Positions 56,898-64,000 of a DNA stretch of 64,000 nt are shown here, in pieces. Numbering within the stretch: position 1 is the first letter of the stretch; every line of letters starts with the position of its first letter. The stretch lies in contig NC_020516.1 in NCBI RefSeq assembly GCF_000349945.1, forward strand, positions 2,046,001-2,110,000, given 5' to 3'. Under the pieces are notes generated by a model. The model saw nothing but the letters and a program-made list of their open reading frames with translations, was not told the DNA's origin and ran no database searches. The stretch is from Azoarcus sp. KH32C. GTDB lineage: Bacteria; Pseudomonadota; Gammaproteobacteria; Burkholderiales; Rhodocyclaceae. The translations under genes were made by a program, and so were the position numbers.

Positions 56898-59294
56898 TCA
56901 GTGCGCCAGGATGCCGGGCGCACGCACGGCTCCGCGTCGGGGAAACAGTCGTTCCAGCCAGACGGCGAGCGCCGGCAGCGCAGTCATTGCCATCACCATG
57001 TTGACCATGAACATGAAGGCGAGCAGCTTGCCCATGTCGGCCTGGAACTTGAGTTCCGAGAACATCCACGTCGCGACACCGACCGCAAGCGTGATCGCGG
57101 TGAAGATCGTGGCGGTGCCCACTTCGAGGATCGCGTGCTCGAGCGCCTTCACGATGTTCTGCCCTTGGGCGAGATGAAGCTGCAGCCGGTTGTAGATGTA
57201 GAAGGCGTAATCGACGCCGATGCCAACCGCCAACACCATCACCGGCAACGTCGCGACCGTCAGTCCGATCTCCAGCTCCTTCATGAACCAGTAGCCGATG
57301 AAGGTGCCGACCGTCAGCGGCAGGCAGCACGCGATCACGGCACGGAAGTCGCGATACACCAGCGCCACGAGAATGACGATTGCCGCATACACGTAGAGCA
57401 TCATCGGCAGCTCGGACTTGTGCACTTCCTCGTTCACTGCTGCCTGCACCCCGGCGTTGCCCGATGCGAGACGAATGCTGATGCCCTCCTCCCGGTCGCG
57501 CTCACGGAAGGTCTTGACCTCGTGGATCACACGCTCGATCGTGGTCGCCTTGTGGTCCGTCAGGAACAGATGCACCGCGGTCATGCTGCAGTCCTTGTTC
57601 ATGAAGCCGCGCACCCGCCCGATCTCGGTCGCGAGGGACGCATAGTTGCCCGGATCGATCGGCACGACCGACATCTTCGGATTGCCTTCGTTGTAGCCCT
57701 CGTTGTAGGTGCGAAGCTGGCCGGAGAACGACAGCGCCGACAGCACACCCGGCACGTACTGCATCGCCGCGACGAAGCGGTCCTGGTAGAGGCCGACCGT
57801 GACGTTCTCGCAGGACTCGGGCGGCGCTTCGAAGATCACCGACAGCCAGTCGAGACCGGTGTCGTAGCTGCCCGAGATCGCCACCGCGTCGCGATTGAAC
57901 CGTGCCTCGGGCCGCAGCTCCGGTGCGCCGGGCTGGACGGTGCCGACGACGCGGTCGCTGCTCTGCCATACGGCCAGGGCGAACACGGCGGCTGTGATGC
58001 CGATGACGACTGCCGCGTTACGCGGCTCGGCGACGCGCGCAAGCGCACGCAGCCACGTCGAGCGGCGCTCGCGCTTGAGCATCGCCCGGTCGGCATAGTC
58101 CTTCGTGAAGTGGCAGAGCGACGCGGCGAGCGGCAGCATCACCAGATTCGTGACGATCTTGTAGCCGACGCCGAGCGACGCGGTGATCGCGAGCTCCCGC
58201 ACCATCGGGATCGGGATCAGCACGAGGGTGACAAAGGACACGAATGCGGTGACGAGCGCCAGCGTGCCGGGGATCAGCAGGCCGGTGAAGCTCGCACGAG
58301 CAGCTTCCTCGGTCGTCCTGCCGTGTGAGAGTTCGCGCACGATGAAGTTGATCTGCTGCACGCCATGCGAGACGCCGATCGCGAACACGAGGAAAGGCAC
58401 CAGCACGGCCAGCGGATCCAGACCGTAGCCCAACAGCTTCAGCGTCCCGAACTGCCAGACCAGCGAAGTCAGCGAGCAGAGGATCGGCAGCAGGGTGAAA
58501 CGCACAGACTGGCAGTACCAGTACACCGCGAGCGCGGTCAGGACGAGTGCGATCGCGCAGAACTCCAGCACGGCGGACGCACCGTCGGCGATGTCCCCGA
58601 TCTGCTTCGCGAAGCCGATGATCTGGATCTCGAAGTCCGCGTCCTCGAACTTGCTGCGCAGCTGCTCTTCGAGAATGCGGTTGTACGCAACATAATCGAT
58701 CCGATAGCCGTCGCGGTCGTGCTCGAGCAGTTCCGCGACGATCATCGCGCTCGTCTGATCGCGCGCAATGAGCGTACCGACAAAGCCGCCCTGGCTCGCC
58801 GCCCGCTGGATAGCCGCGATGACGTCGCCAGTCAGGTCCTTCGGCGTGATCGTTCCGGCAATCAGCGGATCGGCCCGAAAGCCCTCCTCGGTGATCTCAT
58901 TCACGAAGGAGTTCGGCGTCCAAAGCGATTGCACGCCCAGCCGGTCGACGTTCGGCAGGAAGCTCACCGCCTGCGTCACCTCATATAGGCGGCCGAGCGC
59001 GGCCGGCGTCCAGATCGTGCCTTTGCGCGCCTTGACGACGATGTTCAGTCGGTTGGCGCCCAGCACGTCGTCGCGGTACTGGTTGAAAGTCTGGATGTAC
59101 TCGTGCCCGACCGGCATCTGTTTTTCGAAGCCGGCGTCCATGCGCAACTGCAGCGCAAACCAGCCCATGAGGGCGGTGAACAGCCCGAGCACGAGGAGAA
59201 TGCTGCGGCGACGCCGGAAGCAGACCGCCTCCAGCCGCCGCAAGCTGCGCGTGAGAAAGCCGTCGACCTCGTCGACGCTGAGTGGATTCAACAT
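56898..59294 (-). CDS. RND/MMPL-family transporter
   Basis: The 798-residue inner-membrane protein has a duplicated architecture: one membrane segment, a large periplasmic loop, five membrane segments, then the same again. It shows MDAGFEKQMPVGHEYI after the first membrane segment and GVSHGVQQINFIVRE and GIGVDYAFYIYNRL in the membrane bundles, the signature of the MMPL/RND exporter superfamily (hydrophobe-exporter and sterol-sensing branch). Such proteins usually move lipids or hydrophobic compounds. No membrane-fusion partner is present; the neighbouring DUF1302, DUF1329 and YCF48 proteins are the usual companions. I chose the ATG at 59294; a GTG at 59333 would add 13 residues. Confidence 0.88.
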   Translation of the reverse strand: MLNPLSVDEVDGFLTRSLRRLEAVCFRRRRSILLVLGLFTALMGWFALQLRMDAGFEKQMPVGHEYIQTFNQYRDDVLGANRLNIVVKARKGTIWTPAALGRLYEVTQAVSFLPNVDRLGVQSLWTPNSFVNEITEEGFRADPLIAGTITPKDLTGDVIAAIQRAASQGGFVGTLIARDQTSAMIVAELLEHDRDGYRIDYVAYNRILEEQLRSKFEDADFEIQIIGFAKQIGDIADGASAVLEFCAIALVLTALAVYWYCQSVRFTLLPILCSLTSLVWQFGTLKLLGYGLDPLAVLVPFLVFAIGVSHGVQQINFIVRELSHGRTTEEAARASFTGLLIPGTLALVTAFVSFVTLVLIPIPMVRELAITASLGVGYKIVTNLVMLPLAASLCHFTKDYADRAMLKRERRSTWLRALARVAEPRNAAVVIGITAAVFALAVWQSSDRVVGTVQPGAPELRPEARFNRDAVAISGSYDTGLDWLSVIFEAPPESCENVTVGLYQDRFVAAMQYVPGVLSALSFSGQLRTYNEGYNEGNPKMSVVPIDPGNYASLATEIGRVRGFMNKDCSMTAVHLFLTDHKATTIERVIHEVKTFRERDREEGISIRLASGNAGVQAAVNEEVHKSELPMMLYVYAAIVILVALVYRDFRAVIACCLPLTVGTFIGYWFMKELEIGLTVATLPVMVLAVGIGVDYAFYIYNRLQLHLAQGQNIVKALEHAILEVGTATIFTAITLAVGVATWMFSELKFQADMGKLLAFMFMVNMVMAMTALPALAVWLERLFPRRGAVRAPGILAH

Positions 59295-59336
59295 GATCTT
59301 GTAGTGCTTCTCTGTGGGGTTTTGGGGCGCCACGCG

Positions 59337-61088
59337 TCAGAAATTGCGCGAGATGAAGCCGCCGATGAAGTCGCGGTCGCGGAAGGGCGAGCTGACCGGC
59401 ATGTCGCCGCCCCAGAACTTCGTGTAGTTGATGCCCGCCTGCCAGGTCGCCGGATTGCGGTTGAACAACACATAGAAGTTCGCCGACTTCGCGCCCTCCA
59501 TCCAGTTCGCCATGAAGTTCGGCGTGTTGCCCTTTACCGCGTGCGAGAAGAAGACGCCCGGAATCACCTGCCAGCCTGGAATCAGCGTGCTGTCGTAGGT
59601 CAGGCTGAAATCGAACATGTAGCCCCAGGAGAGCTCGTCGCCAACACCCTTGAACGCGCCGTTCGAATCGAGATAGGTCCACGCGCCCGCCGCCGGCAAC
59701 TGCTGATAGGTCACGCCGTTGCGTGTGCGGGTAAAGACCTTGTTCGAATTCACGCCGGGATAGGCGATCGCGACCGCCTCACCGAGGAAGGTACCGGTCT
59801 GCGCACCGACGAGGTCGAGGAACCAGCCATGGTCGCTCGGTGTGAGGCTGAGAATGCCGGTCAGGTGGAACTGGTAGCGTTCCTTGTCGATCGATCCGTT
59901 GCATTGATCGACGCCCGCCAGTCCACCGGTAGCGGGGTCGAGACAGACGCTCGTCGACACGGCGTCCTTCGGCCGGTACGACAGCTCCGCGCCGACAGCC
60001 CAATTTCCGATCGACGTGTTCGCGCTGACGCCATACAGCTCGCGATCCTCGAGGAAGTACACCTTCGTCGTGTTCTGGGCATTCCAGTACTGGAAGTTCG
60101 GCGTCTTGTCGTGGAAGCGTTGGTAGTACACGCCGAAATCGGTATCCCAGCCTTCCGGCCTGAATTTCAGGGATAGGCCGTACTGGCCGCCGTTTCGTGG
60201 ATCGATGTCCTTCCCGACCCGGATGGCCTCGCCAGAAGCCAGCATCGATGCCCGTGCCGCCGGCAGGGACTGACCGAACAATGGATCGCCGGCGGTGCGG
60301 ATGCGGCTCGCGGCGTCCGGCGTGAAATACAGCAGGTTGTCCCGTCCCTTGTCGAAGGTATCGCCCATCGAGAAGTAGGTGCCGGAAGGCGGGAACTCAT
60401 ACTGTTTCCACTGGAACTGGTAGTAAGCCTCGAGGTTGACTCCACGCCCGAGGCCCGCGGCAACGCTCACCATCGGCGACGGCAGGAAAGCTTCCTTCAA
60501 CTGCACGCCGGGCGACGACAGCCGTTGCAAGTCCATCGCGACGTTGGAGTTGATGCCGCCGACCATGAACAGGCTCTCGCCCCAACTCACGACCTGATTC
60601 CCGAGCCGCACCCGACCCCGCTGGTCGCCGACGTTGAATTCCTTGCTGACCCACAGGTCGTAGAGGCGCGCGTAGCGACCGACCGCGCGTTTCGCCTCGC
60701 TGTCGAGCTCGGTGCGCGCGGTGTCGTCCGCAACGAAGTCGTAGAGCCAGCCGACGCGCCCCATGAACTTCCACTCGTCGGGGAAGCTCAGCAGCAGCTC
60801 GTGCGAGCCCTTCAGGTGCGTCGTGAAGAAATCGCCCTTGTTGTAATTGAGGTTGCCGTCATCGGCGTTGCCCCACTGCACGGTATTCGCCCGCGAGCCG
60901 CAGCCCGTCGACGGATCGCCGACATGGTCGCAACGCTGGCTTTCGACGCGCTGGCCGAAGCCGAGCGTCAAGGTCGAATCGAAAGATCCCTTGACCGAAT
61001 CGGTCTCGAACTGGAACGCGTGCGCCGCCGGGGCGCAGAGGCCCGCCATGGCGAGACCCAGCACCGTCCGCTTCAGATGCATGCTCAT
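59337..61088 (-). CDS. DUF1302 family outer-membrane protein
   Basis: The 583-residue product has a signal peptide (cleavage near residue 24, AAHA-FQF) followed by FETDSVKGSFDSTLTLGFG and many alternating strands, ending in an aromatic residue (FISRNF), consistent with a beta-barrel. WVSKEFNVGDQRGRVRLGNQVVSWGES is a typical DUF1302 stretch. These proteins occur in operons that handle hydrophobic substrates, with DUF1329, and are thought to act as outer-membrane channels; the function is not proven. It lies 42 bp upstream of the RND gene and 87 bp downstream of the DUF1329 gene. Confidence 0.88.
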   Translation of the reverse strand: MSMHLKRTVLGLAMAGLCAPAAHAFQFETDSVKGSFDSTLTLGFGQRVESQRCDHVGDPSTGCGSRANTVQWGNADDGNLNYNKGDFFTTHLKGSHELLLSFPDEWKFMGRVGWLYDFVADDTARTELDSEAKRAVGRYARLYDLWVSKEFNVGDQRGRVRLGNQVVSWGESLFMVGGINSNVAMDLQRLSSPGVQLKEAFLPSPMVSVAAGLGRGVNLEAYYQFQWKQYEFPPSGTYFSMGDTFDKGRDNLLYFTPDAASRIRTAGDPLFGQSLPAARASMLASGEAIRVGKDIDPRNGGQYGLSLKFRPEGWDTDFGVYYQRFHDKTPNFQYWNAQNTTKVYFLEDRELYGVSANTSIGNWAVGAELSYRPKDAVSTSVCLDPATGGLAGVDQCNGSIDKERYQFHLTGILSLTPSDHGWFLDLVGAQTGTFLGEAVAIAYPGVNSNKVFTRTRNGVTYQQLPAAGAWTYLDSNGAFKGVGDELSWGYMFDFSLTYDSTLIPGWQVIPGVFFSHAVKGNTPNFMANWMEGAKSANFYVLFNRNPATWQAGINYTKFWGGDMPVSSPFRDRDFIGGFISRNF

Positions 61089-61175
61089 CTTTTTTTCCTC
61101 GAAAGGATCCCCGGCGACCGGTGTTGGCCCGGTCGCGGCGGAGGATTGTCGGATTGCCCCGAGGGGGCGGAGGAA

Positions 61176-62552
61176 TCAGCGGTCGCTGATCGCGCGGAGG
61201 TTGTCCGGCGTGTAGAAGTCGTCGCGGTACTTGGGATCGTTCGGCTCGGTCGCCCACATCATGTCCTGGCCGGCCCCGAGGGATGCCTGGTCATAGAGCA
61301 CGCGCCCGGAGGCGAGGTCGTACTGGACGAAGGCGGGGTTGTCGCAGGCGCCGGTCTCGGCGACCGGAATCAGGAAGCTCTCGCGGACCTTCCAGAGCTT
61401 GCCTTGAGCGTCGTAGTCTTCCGCGGACATCAGCGCCCACGAGTCTTCATCGACGTAGAAGCGGCGCTTCGGCGCGACGTGACGCACGCCGTCCTTCACC
61501 GTGGCCTCGATGACCCAGACGCGGTGCAGCTCATAGCGCGTCGCCTTCGAATCGACGCCGTCCGGAGTGACGACCTTGCGACGGTCGGCCGCCGGGTCGT
61601 ACATGCCGAAGGCGTTGTACGCGACATACATTTCCTTCTTGCCGACGAGTTTCCAGTCGAAGCGATCCGCAGTGCCGTTGAACACGCGCGGCTCGTCCAT
61701 CGTGTACTGGTTTTCGAAGCCGATCTGCGGTGCGTCGTAAGCATAGCTGGGCATACGGCGGACGCGGCGCTGGCCCGGGAAGTAGTAGAAGGTGTCACTC
61801 GCCTTGCTCGTATAGGAAGTCACGAGCAGTGCCTGGCCGGCGAGCGCCGTCGGCGATGCGTAGGCGAAATAGGTGTTGTATTCGACCGGCGGCAGTTCGC
61901 TGAGCTTGTGCGAACCTTTGCGCCCCCACGGGTAGTAGTAGCTCTGTGTCGACTTGGCCTCGATCCAGTCGCCACCGCTCGCTCGCGGCGACAGCATCGT
62001 CCATTGCGAAGGCATCGTAATGCCGACGCCTGCATACTTCATCTTGGCGTTCCACAGCACCTCGATGCCGCTCTTCGGCACCGGGAAGGGAATGCCCGGG
62101 ACCATCGCCTCGGCGAGGCTCCAGCCGTCGCCGCCGATCTTCGCCGTGGCGGTGTTCTTCTTCGTGTTCTCCTGGACGAAGTCCGGCGCAGAGCAGTAGC
62201 GGCGGGTCGGGTAGACGTCGAGCCGGTAGCTCTTCAGCGTCTTCAACAGGGCATGCTGTCCTTCGCTCAGCTTGTCCGCATACTTTTCGGCGTTCGACGC
62301 GTCGATCGTGAAGAGCGGCTTGTCGTCGCGATACTTGAAGAACTGAGCGCGCGGTTTGCCGTAGGTCCAGCCGGGGTTGAGGGCGCCGCCGTCCTGCCAT
62401 GCCGGAATGGCGTTGTCCTTGCTGGCGGTCTTGTCGCCGCCGAGCGGGGTGAGGTCCTTGCCGAGGTGCTCGGCGTCCTGCGTTGCCGCCGCCAGCGCCA
62501 CGCTGGCAAACAAGGCCAGCGATAAGGCGCTCAAACTGAATATCGGTTTCAT
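61176..62552 (-). CDS. DUF1329 family exported lipoprotein-like protein
   Basis: The 458-residue product has a signal peptide (cleavage near residue 20) and the DUF1329 features: LGKDLTPLGGDKTAS near the N-terminus, GGDWIEAKSTQSYYYPWGRKGS in the middle, PGQRRVRRMPSYAYDAP and YDPAADRRKVVTPDGVDSKA. The fold is thought to be LolA/LolB-like, binding lipids in the periplasm. It is paired with DUF1302, as in most genomes. I chose the ATG at 62552 (MKPIFSLSALSL) because it begins the signal peptide; the frame to 62606 adds charged residues that would spoil it. Confidence 0.88.
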   Translation of the reverse strand: MKPIFSLSALSLALFASVALAAATQDAEHLGKDLTPLGGDKTASKDNAIPAWQDGGALNPGWTYGKPRAQFFKYRDDKPLFTIDASNAEKYADKLSEGQHALLKTLKSYRLDVYPTRRYCSAPDFVQENTKKNTATAKIGGDGWSLAEAMVPGIPFPVPKSGIEVLWNAKMKYAGVGITMPSQWTMLSPRASGGDWIEAKSTQSYYYPWGRKGSHKLSELPPVEYNTYFAYASPTALAGQALLVTSYTSKASDTFYYFPGQRRVRRMPSYAYDAPQIGFENQYTMDEPRVFNGTADRFDWKLVGKKEMYVAYNAFGMYDPAADRRKVVTPDGVDSKATRYELHRVWVIEATVKDGVRHVAPKRRFYVDEDSWALMSAEDYDAQGKLWKVRESFLIPVAETGACDNPAFVQYDLASGRVLYDQASLGAGQDMMWATEPNDPKYRDDFYTPDNLRAISDR

Positions 62553-62623
62553 CTTGTGTCTCCTCGCATCGGTGTGCGTCTTTTTCGTTTTGCATCGGAG
62601 TGGCACAGGGCCACTCCAATGTC

Positions 62624-63073
62624 TTACATGCTACCCATCGTGTAGCTCTCAGCAGCAACACGCCAACCAGCCCGAGTCTTTTTCCACACCAACAAGGCTC
62701 GCACCTGATAATCCGCCGCCGTCGTGTCGGCAGGATTGCAGTGGAAAGTCGCGAAGGAATAGCCAAGATTGGTAGATGCTTGGCGCGCCGCATCCGGCTC
62801 GATTGCGCAGCTACGAGTGTTCTTGAGGATGTCGTTCAATACGGGCATGAGTCCGTCGCGCCCCCGTAAAGCCTGTTTTGCACCTTCGCCAGTCACCACC
62901 GCATCGACGGCGTACTGCACCTCGAACCACCGGGCACTGTCACGCGCCTTGATCGCACTCTCGATAGCGCGGTAACGCTCATCCAGTGCCTTCGCGAAGT
63001 CGTCGCCCGATGCGTGAGCGGCGAGCGGCATGCCACACAAAGTAAGCGCCGCAAGTGCCAGTTGTCTCATCAT
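62624..63073 (-). CDS. Exported SnoaL/NTF2-like protein
   Basis: The 149-residue product has a signal peptide (MMRQLALAALTLCGMPLAAHA) and a single NTF2-like domain resembling the DUF4440/SnoaL group, with ALDERYRAIESAIKARDSARWFE at the start and VWKKTRAGWRVAAESYTMG at the end. NTF2-like proteins may be enzymes or small-molecule binders; nothing here tells which. It sits between the cytochrome c and DUF1329 genes of the operon. The longer frame start at 63118 lies ahead of the signal peptide and was rejected. Confidence 0.75.
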   Translation of the reverse strand: MMRQLALAALTLCGMPLAAHASGDDFAKALDERYRAIESAIKARDSARWFEVQYAVDAVVTGEGAKQALRGRDGLMPVLNDILKNTRSCAIEPDAARQASTNLGYSFATFHCNPADTTAADYQVRALLVWKKTRAGWRVAAESYTMGSM

Positions 63074-63137
63074 GATTACGTTTTCCTCTATGCGATTAGA
63101 CTTTTCTAAAAAATCCACGCGGGCACGCGCGTTGTCA

Positions 63138-63506
63138 TCAATGCAAACTCTTTAAAACATCAATGACTTCCTGCCTGGCCGCAGGATCCTTGAGTCCAGC
63201 GAACGCCATCTTCGTACCTGGCGCGTAGCTCTGCGGCGACTCGAGCCACTGATGCAGAGATTCCTCAGTCCACGAACCACCACGAGCACGCAAGGATTTT
63301 GAGAAGACATAGCCGGACGCCCCCGCGATTGGCTTTCCGAATACGCCGTTAAGGTTCGGGCCGACGGCATGAGGAGCCCCCTTTTCAATCGAATGACAGG
63401 CGAGACACTGTGCAAAGTTGCCAGAGGCGGATTGAGCAAACGCCCCAGGGACCAAAGACGTAGCAAACAGGCCAAGGCTTACCCTAACGATGACATTGAT
63501 ACTCAT
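63138..63506 (-). CDS. Periplasmic class I cytochrome c
   Basis: The 122-residue product has a signal peptide (cleavage after AFA near residue 24), the heme-binding motif CLACH (residues 34-38), PHAVGPNLNGVFG, and an axial methionine in GTKMAFAGL (about 98-106), then the C-terminal helix QEVIDVLKSL. It is a small soluble c-type cytochrome of the mitochondrial-like class I. Only 10 bp separate it from the amine oxidase gene, which suggests that it accepts electrons from that enzyme. Confidence 0.93.
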   Translation of the reverse strand: MSINVIVRVSLGLFATSLVPGAFAQSASGNFAQCLACHSIEKGAPHAVGPNLNGVFGKPIAGASGYVFSKSLRARGGSWTEESLHQWLESPQSYAPGTKMAFAGLKDPAARQEVIDVLKSLH

Positions 63507-63516
63507 GAGATAGTCC

Positions 63517-64000
63517 TTATGCTTTCTGGCGCATCGTGGATGACACAGCCTGTGCGACCTCTAGCCCTGTTTCGATCGCGCCATCGATAAACCCTCGCCA
63601 CCCTGCAGCAATGTCGGAACCGGCAAAGAACACCCGTCCTTGATGCGCGCGTAAATCCTGCATATACCGACTGAATTGGTTCGGTTTATAAGTACACCAA
63701 GTGCCAAGCGAATACGGGTCGAGGTGCCAGTCGTAGGACAAGACATCGGTCACGGTGACTTGAGGCAAAAACTTACGAACCAGGGGTTCGACAGACTTCG
63801 GGTTGTGCACATCGAAGCTTTGCCCCCCAGGCCTACCGAACGCGATGAGCGTTCCGCCGTCCTTGCCATGGTTGTCACTGAAGAGCAGATTCAGTGGCTC
63901 CGACTCGGGCGCGTACATCATCACGGACCCGAGCTCGCCCTTGACCTTGATGTAGACCTTGTGGCCAGCGCCAGCATGACGCTCGCGCGCCATCGCCTGT
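63517..64000 (-). CDS. Flavin amine oxidase, C-terminal part (5' end outside window)
   Basis: The frame is open to the right edge, so the start lies beyond 64000; the internal ATG at 63993 is not the start. The visible 161 residues include the segment VFFAGSDIAAGWRGFIDGAIETGLEVA, which is the C-terminal FAD-binding signature of flavin monoamine oxidases, and YDWHLDPYSLGTWCTYKPNQ before it. These enzymes oxidise amines to imines or aldehydes. The adjacent cytochrome c gene recalls nicotine oxidoreductase NicA2, which passes electrons to a cytochrome c rather than oxygen. The substrate cannot be told from this fragment. Confidence 0.82.
   Translation of the reverse strand, partial: QAMARERHAGAGHKVYIKVKGELGSVMMYAPESEPLNLLFSDNHGKDGGTLIAFGRPGGQSFDVHNPKSVEPLVRKFLPQVTVTDVLSYDWHLDPYSLGTWCTYKPNQFSRYMQDLRAHQGRVFFAGSDIAAGWRGFIDGAIETGLEVAQAVSSTMRQKA

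Overview
The window looks like a high-GC betaproteobacterial chromosome, most likely Rhodocyclales (Azoarcus, Aromatoleum or Thauera). This rests on gene content: ppiD, fabI, a phasin, a ratA-rnfH pair, and an aerobic 2-aminobenzoyl-CoA pathway with the fused monooxygenase/reductase known from Azoarcus evansii. No rRNA, tRNA or CRISPR array was found. All identifications come from reading motifs and protein lengths; no database search was run.

Layout. 1-21.4 kb is core chromosome: the end of an ATP-grasp-like gene, molybdenum cofactor genes mobB-moeA-moaD-moaE, a phasin, clpB, ppiD, fabI, a peptide-type ABC importer without its ATPase, selO, smpB, ratA-rnfH, a DUF4124 protein, and guaB-guaA. 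21.4-53.2 kb is a probable genomic island of about 31.8 kb inserted at the 3' end of guaA. The last 13 bases of the guaA region (GAGTGGGAGTGAC) recur at 53232. Both copies are followed by about 310 bp of related sequence holding a hairpin, a terminator-like stem and five TTGACGGTA-type motifs in matching positions. A ParD/ParE-like toxin-antitoxin pair sits just inside the right end. No integrase is left. 53.2-64 kb looks like a second accreted segment, with a gene-poor junction and then a leftward operon (amine oxidase, cytochrome c, SnoaL-like, DUF1329, DUF1302, RND/MMPL, YCF48, aldehyde dehydrogenase).

The island has two catabolic operons plus regulators. The leftward operon (39671 to 28259, eleven genes) carries the 2-aminobenzoyl-CoA monooxygenase/reductase and a beta-oxidation set with RidA, a thioesterase and its own ETF. 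The 2-aminobenzoate-CoA ligase and an aromatic-acid MFS permease are divergent nearby. The rightward operon (41947-52233, eight genes) carries an SDR, a StyA-type flavin monooxygenase, a FadL-like porin, a StyB-type flavin reductase, a phytoene-desaturase-like FAD enzyme, an isatin-hydrolase-like cyclase and an IorA/IorB-type 2-oxoacid oxidoreductase.

The joint reading is indole breakdown: oxidation to isatin, hydrolysis to isatinate, then entry into the 2-aminobenzoyl-CoA pathway. Isatinate is an aryl-glyoxylate, so the IorAB-like pair could turn it directly into 2-aminobenzoyl-CoA, as phenylglyoxylate oxidoreductase makes benzoyl-CoA. That would bypass free anthranilate and the ATP-dependent ligase. 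This step is inference and is the most interesting proposal here. MarR and AraC genes sit between the operons, with repeat motifs in the control regions.
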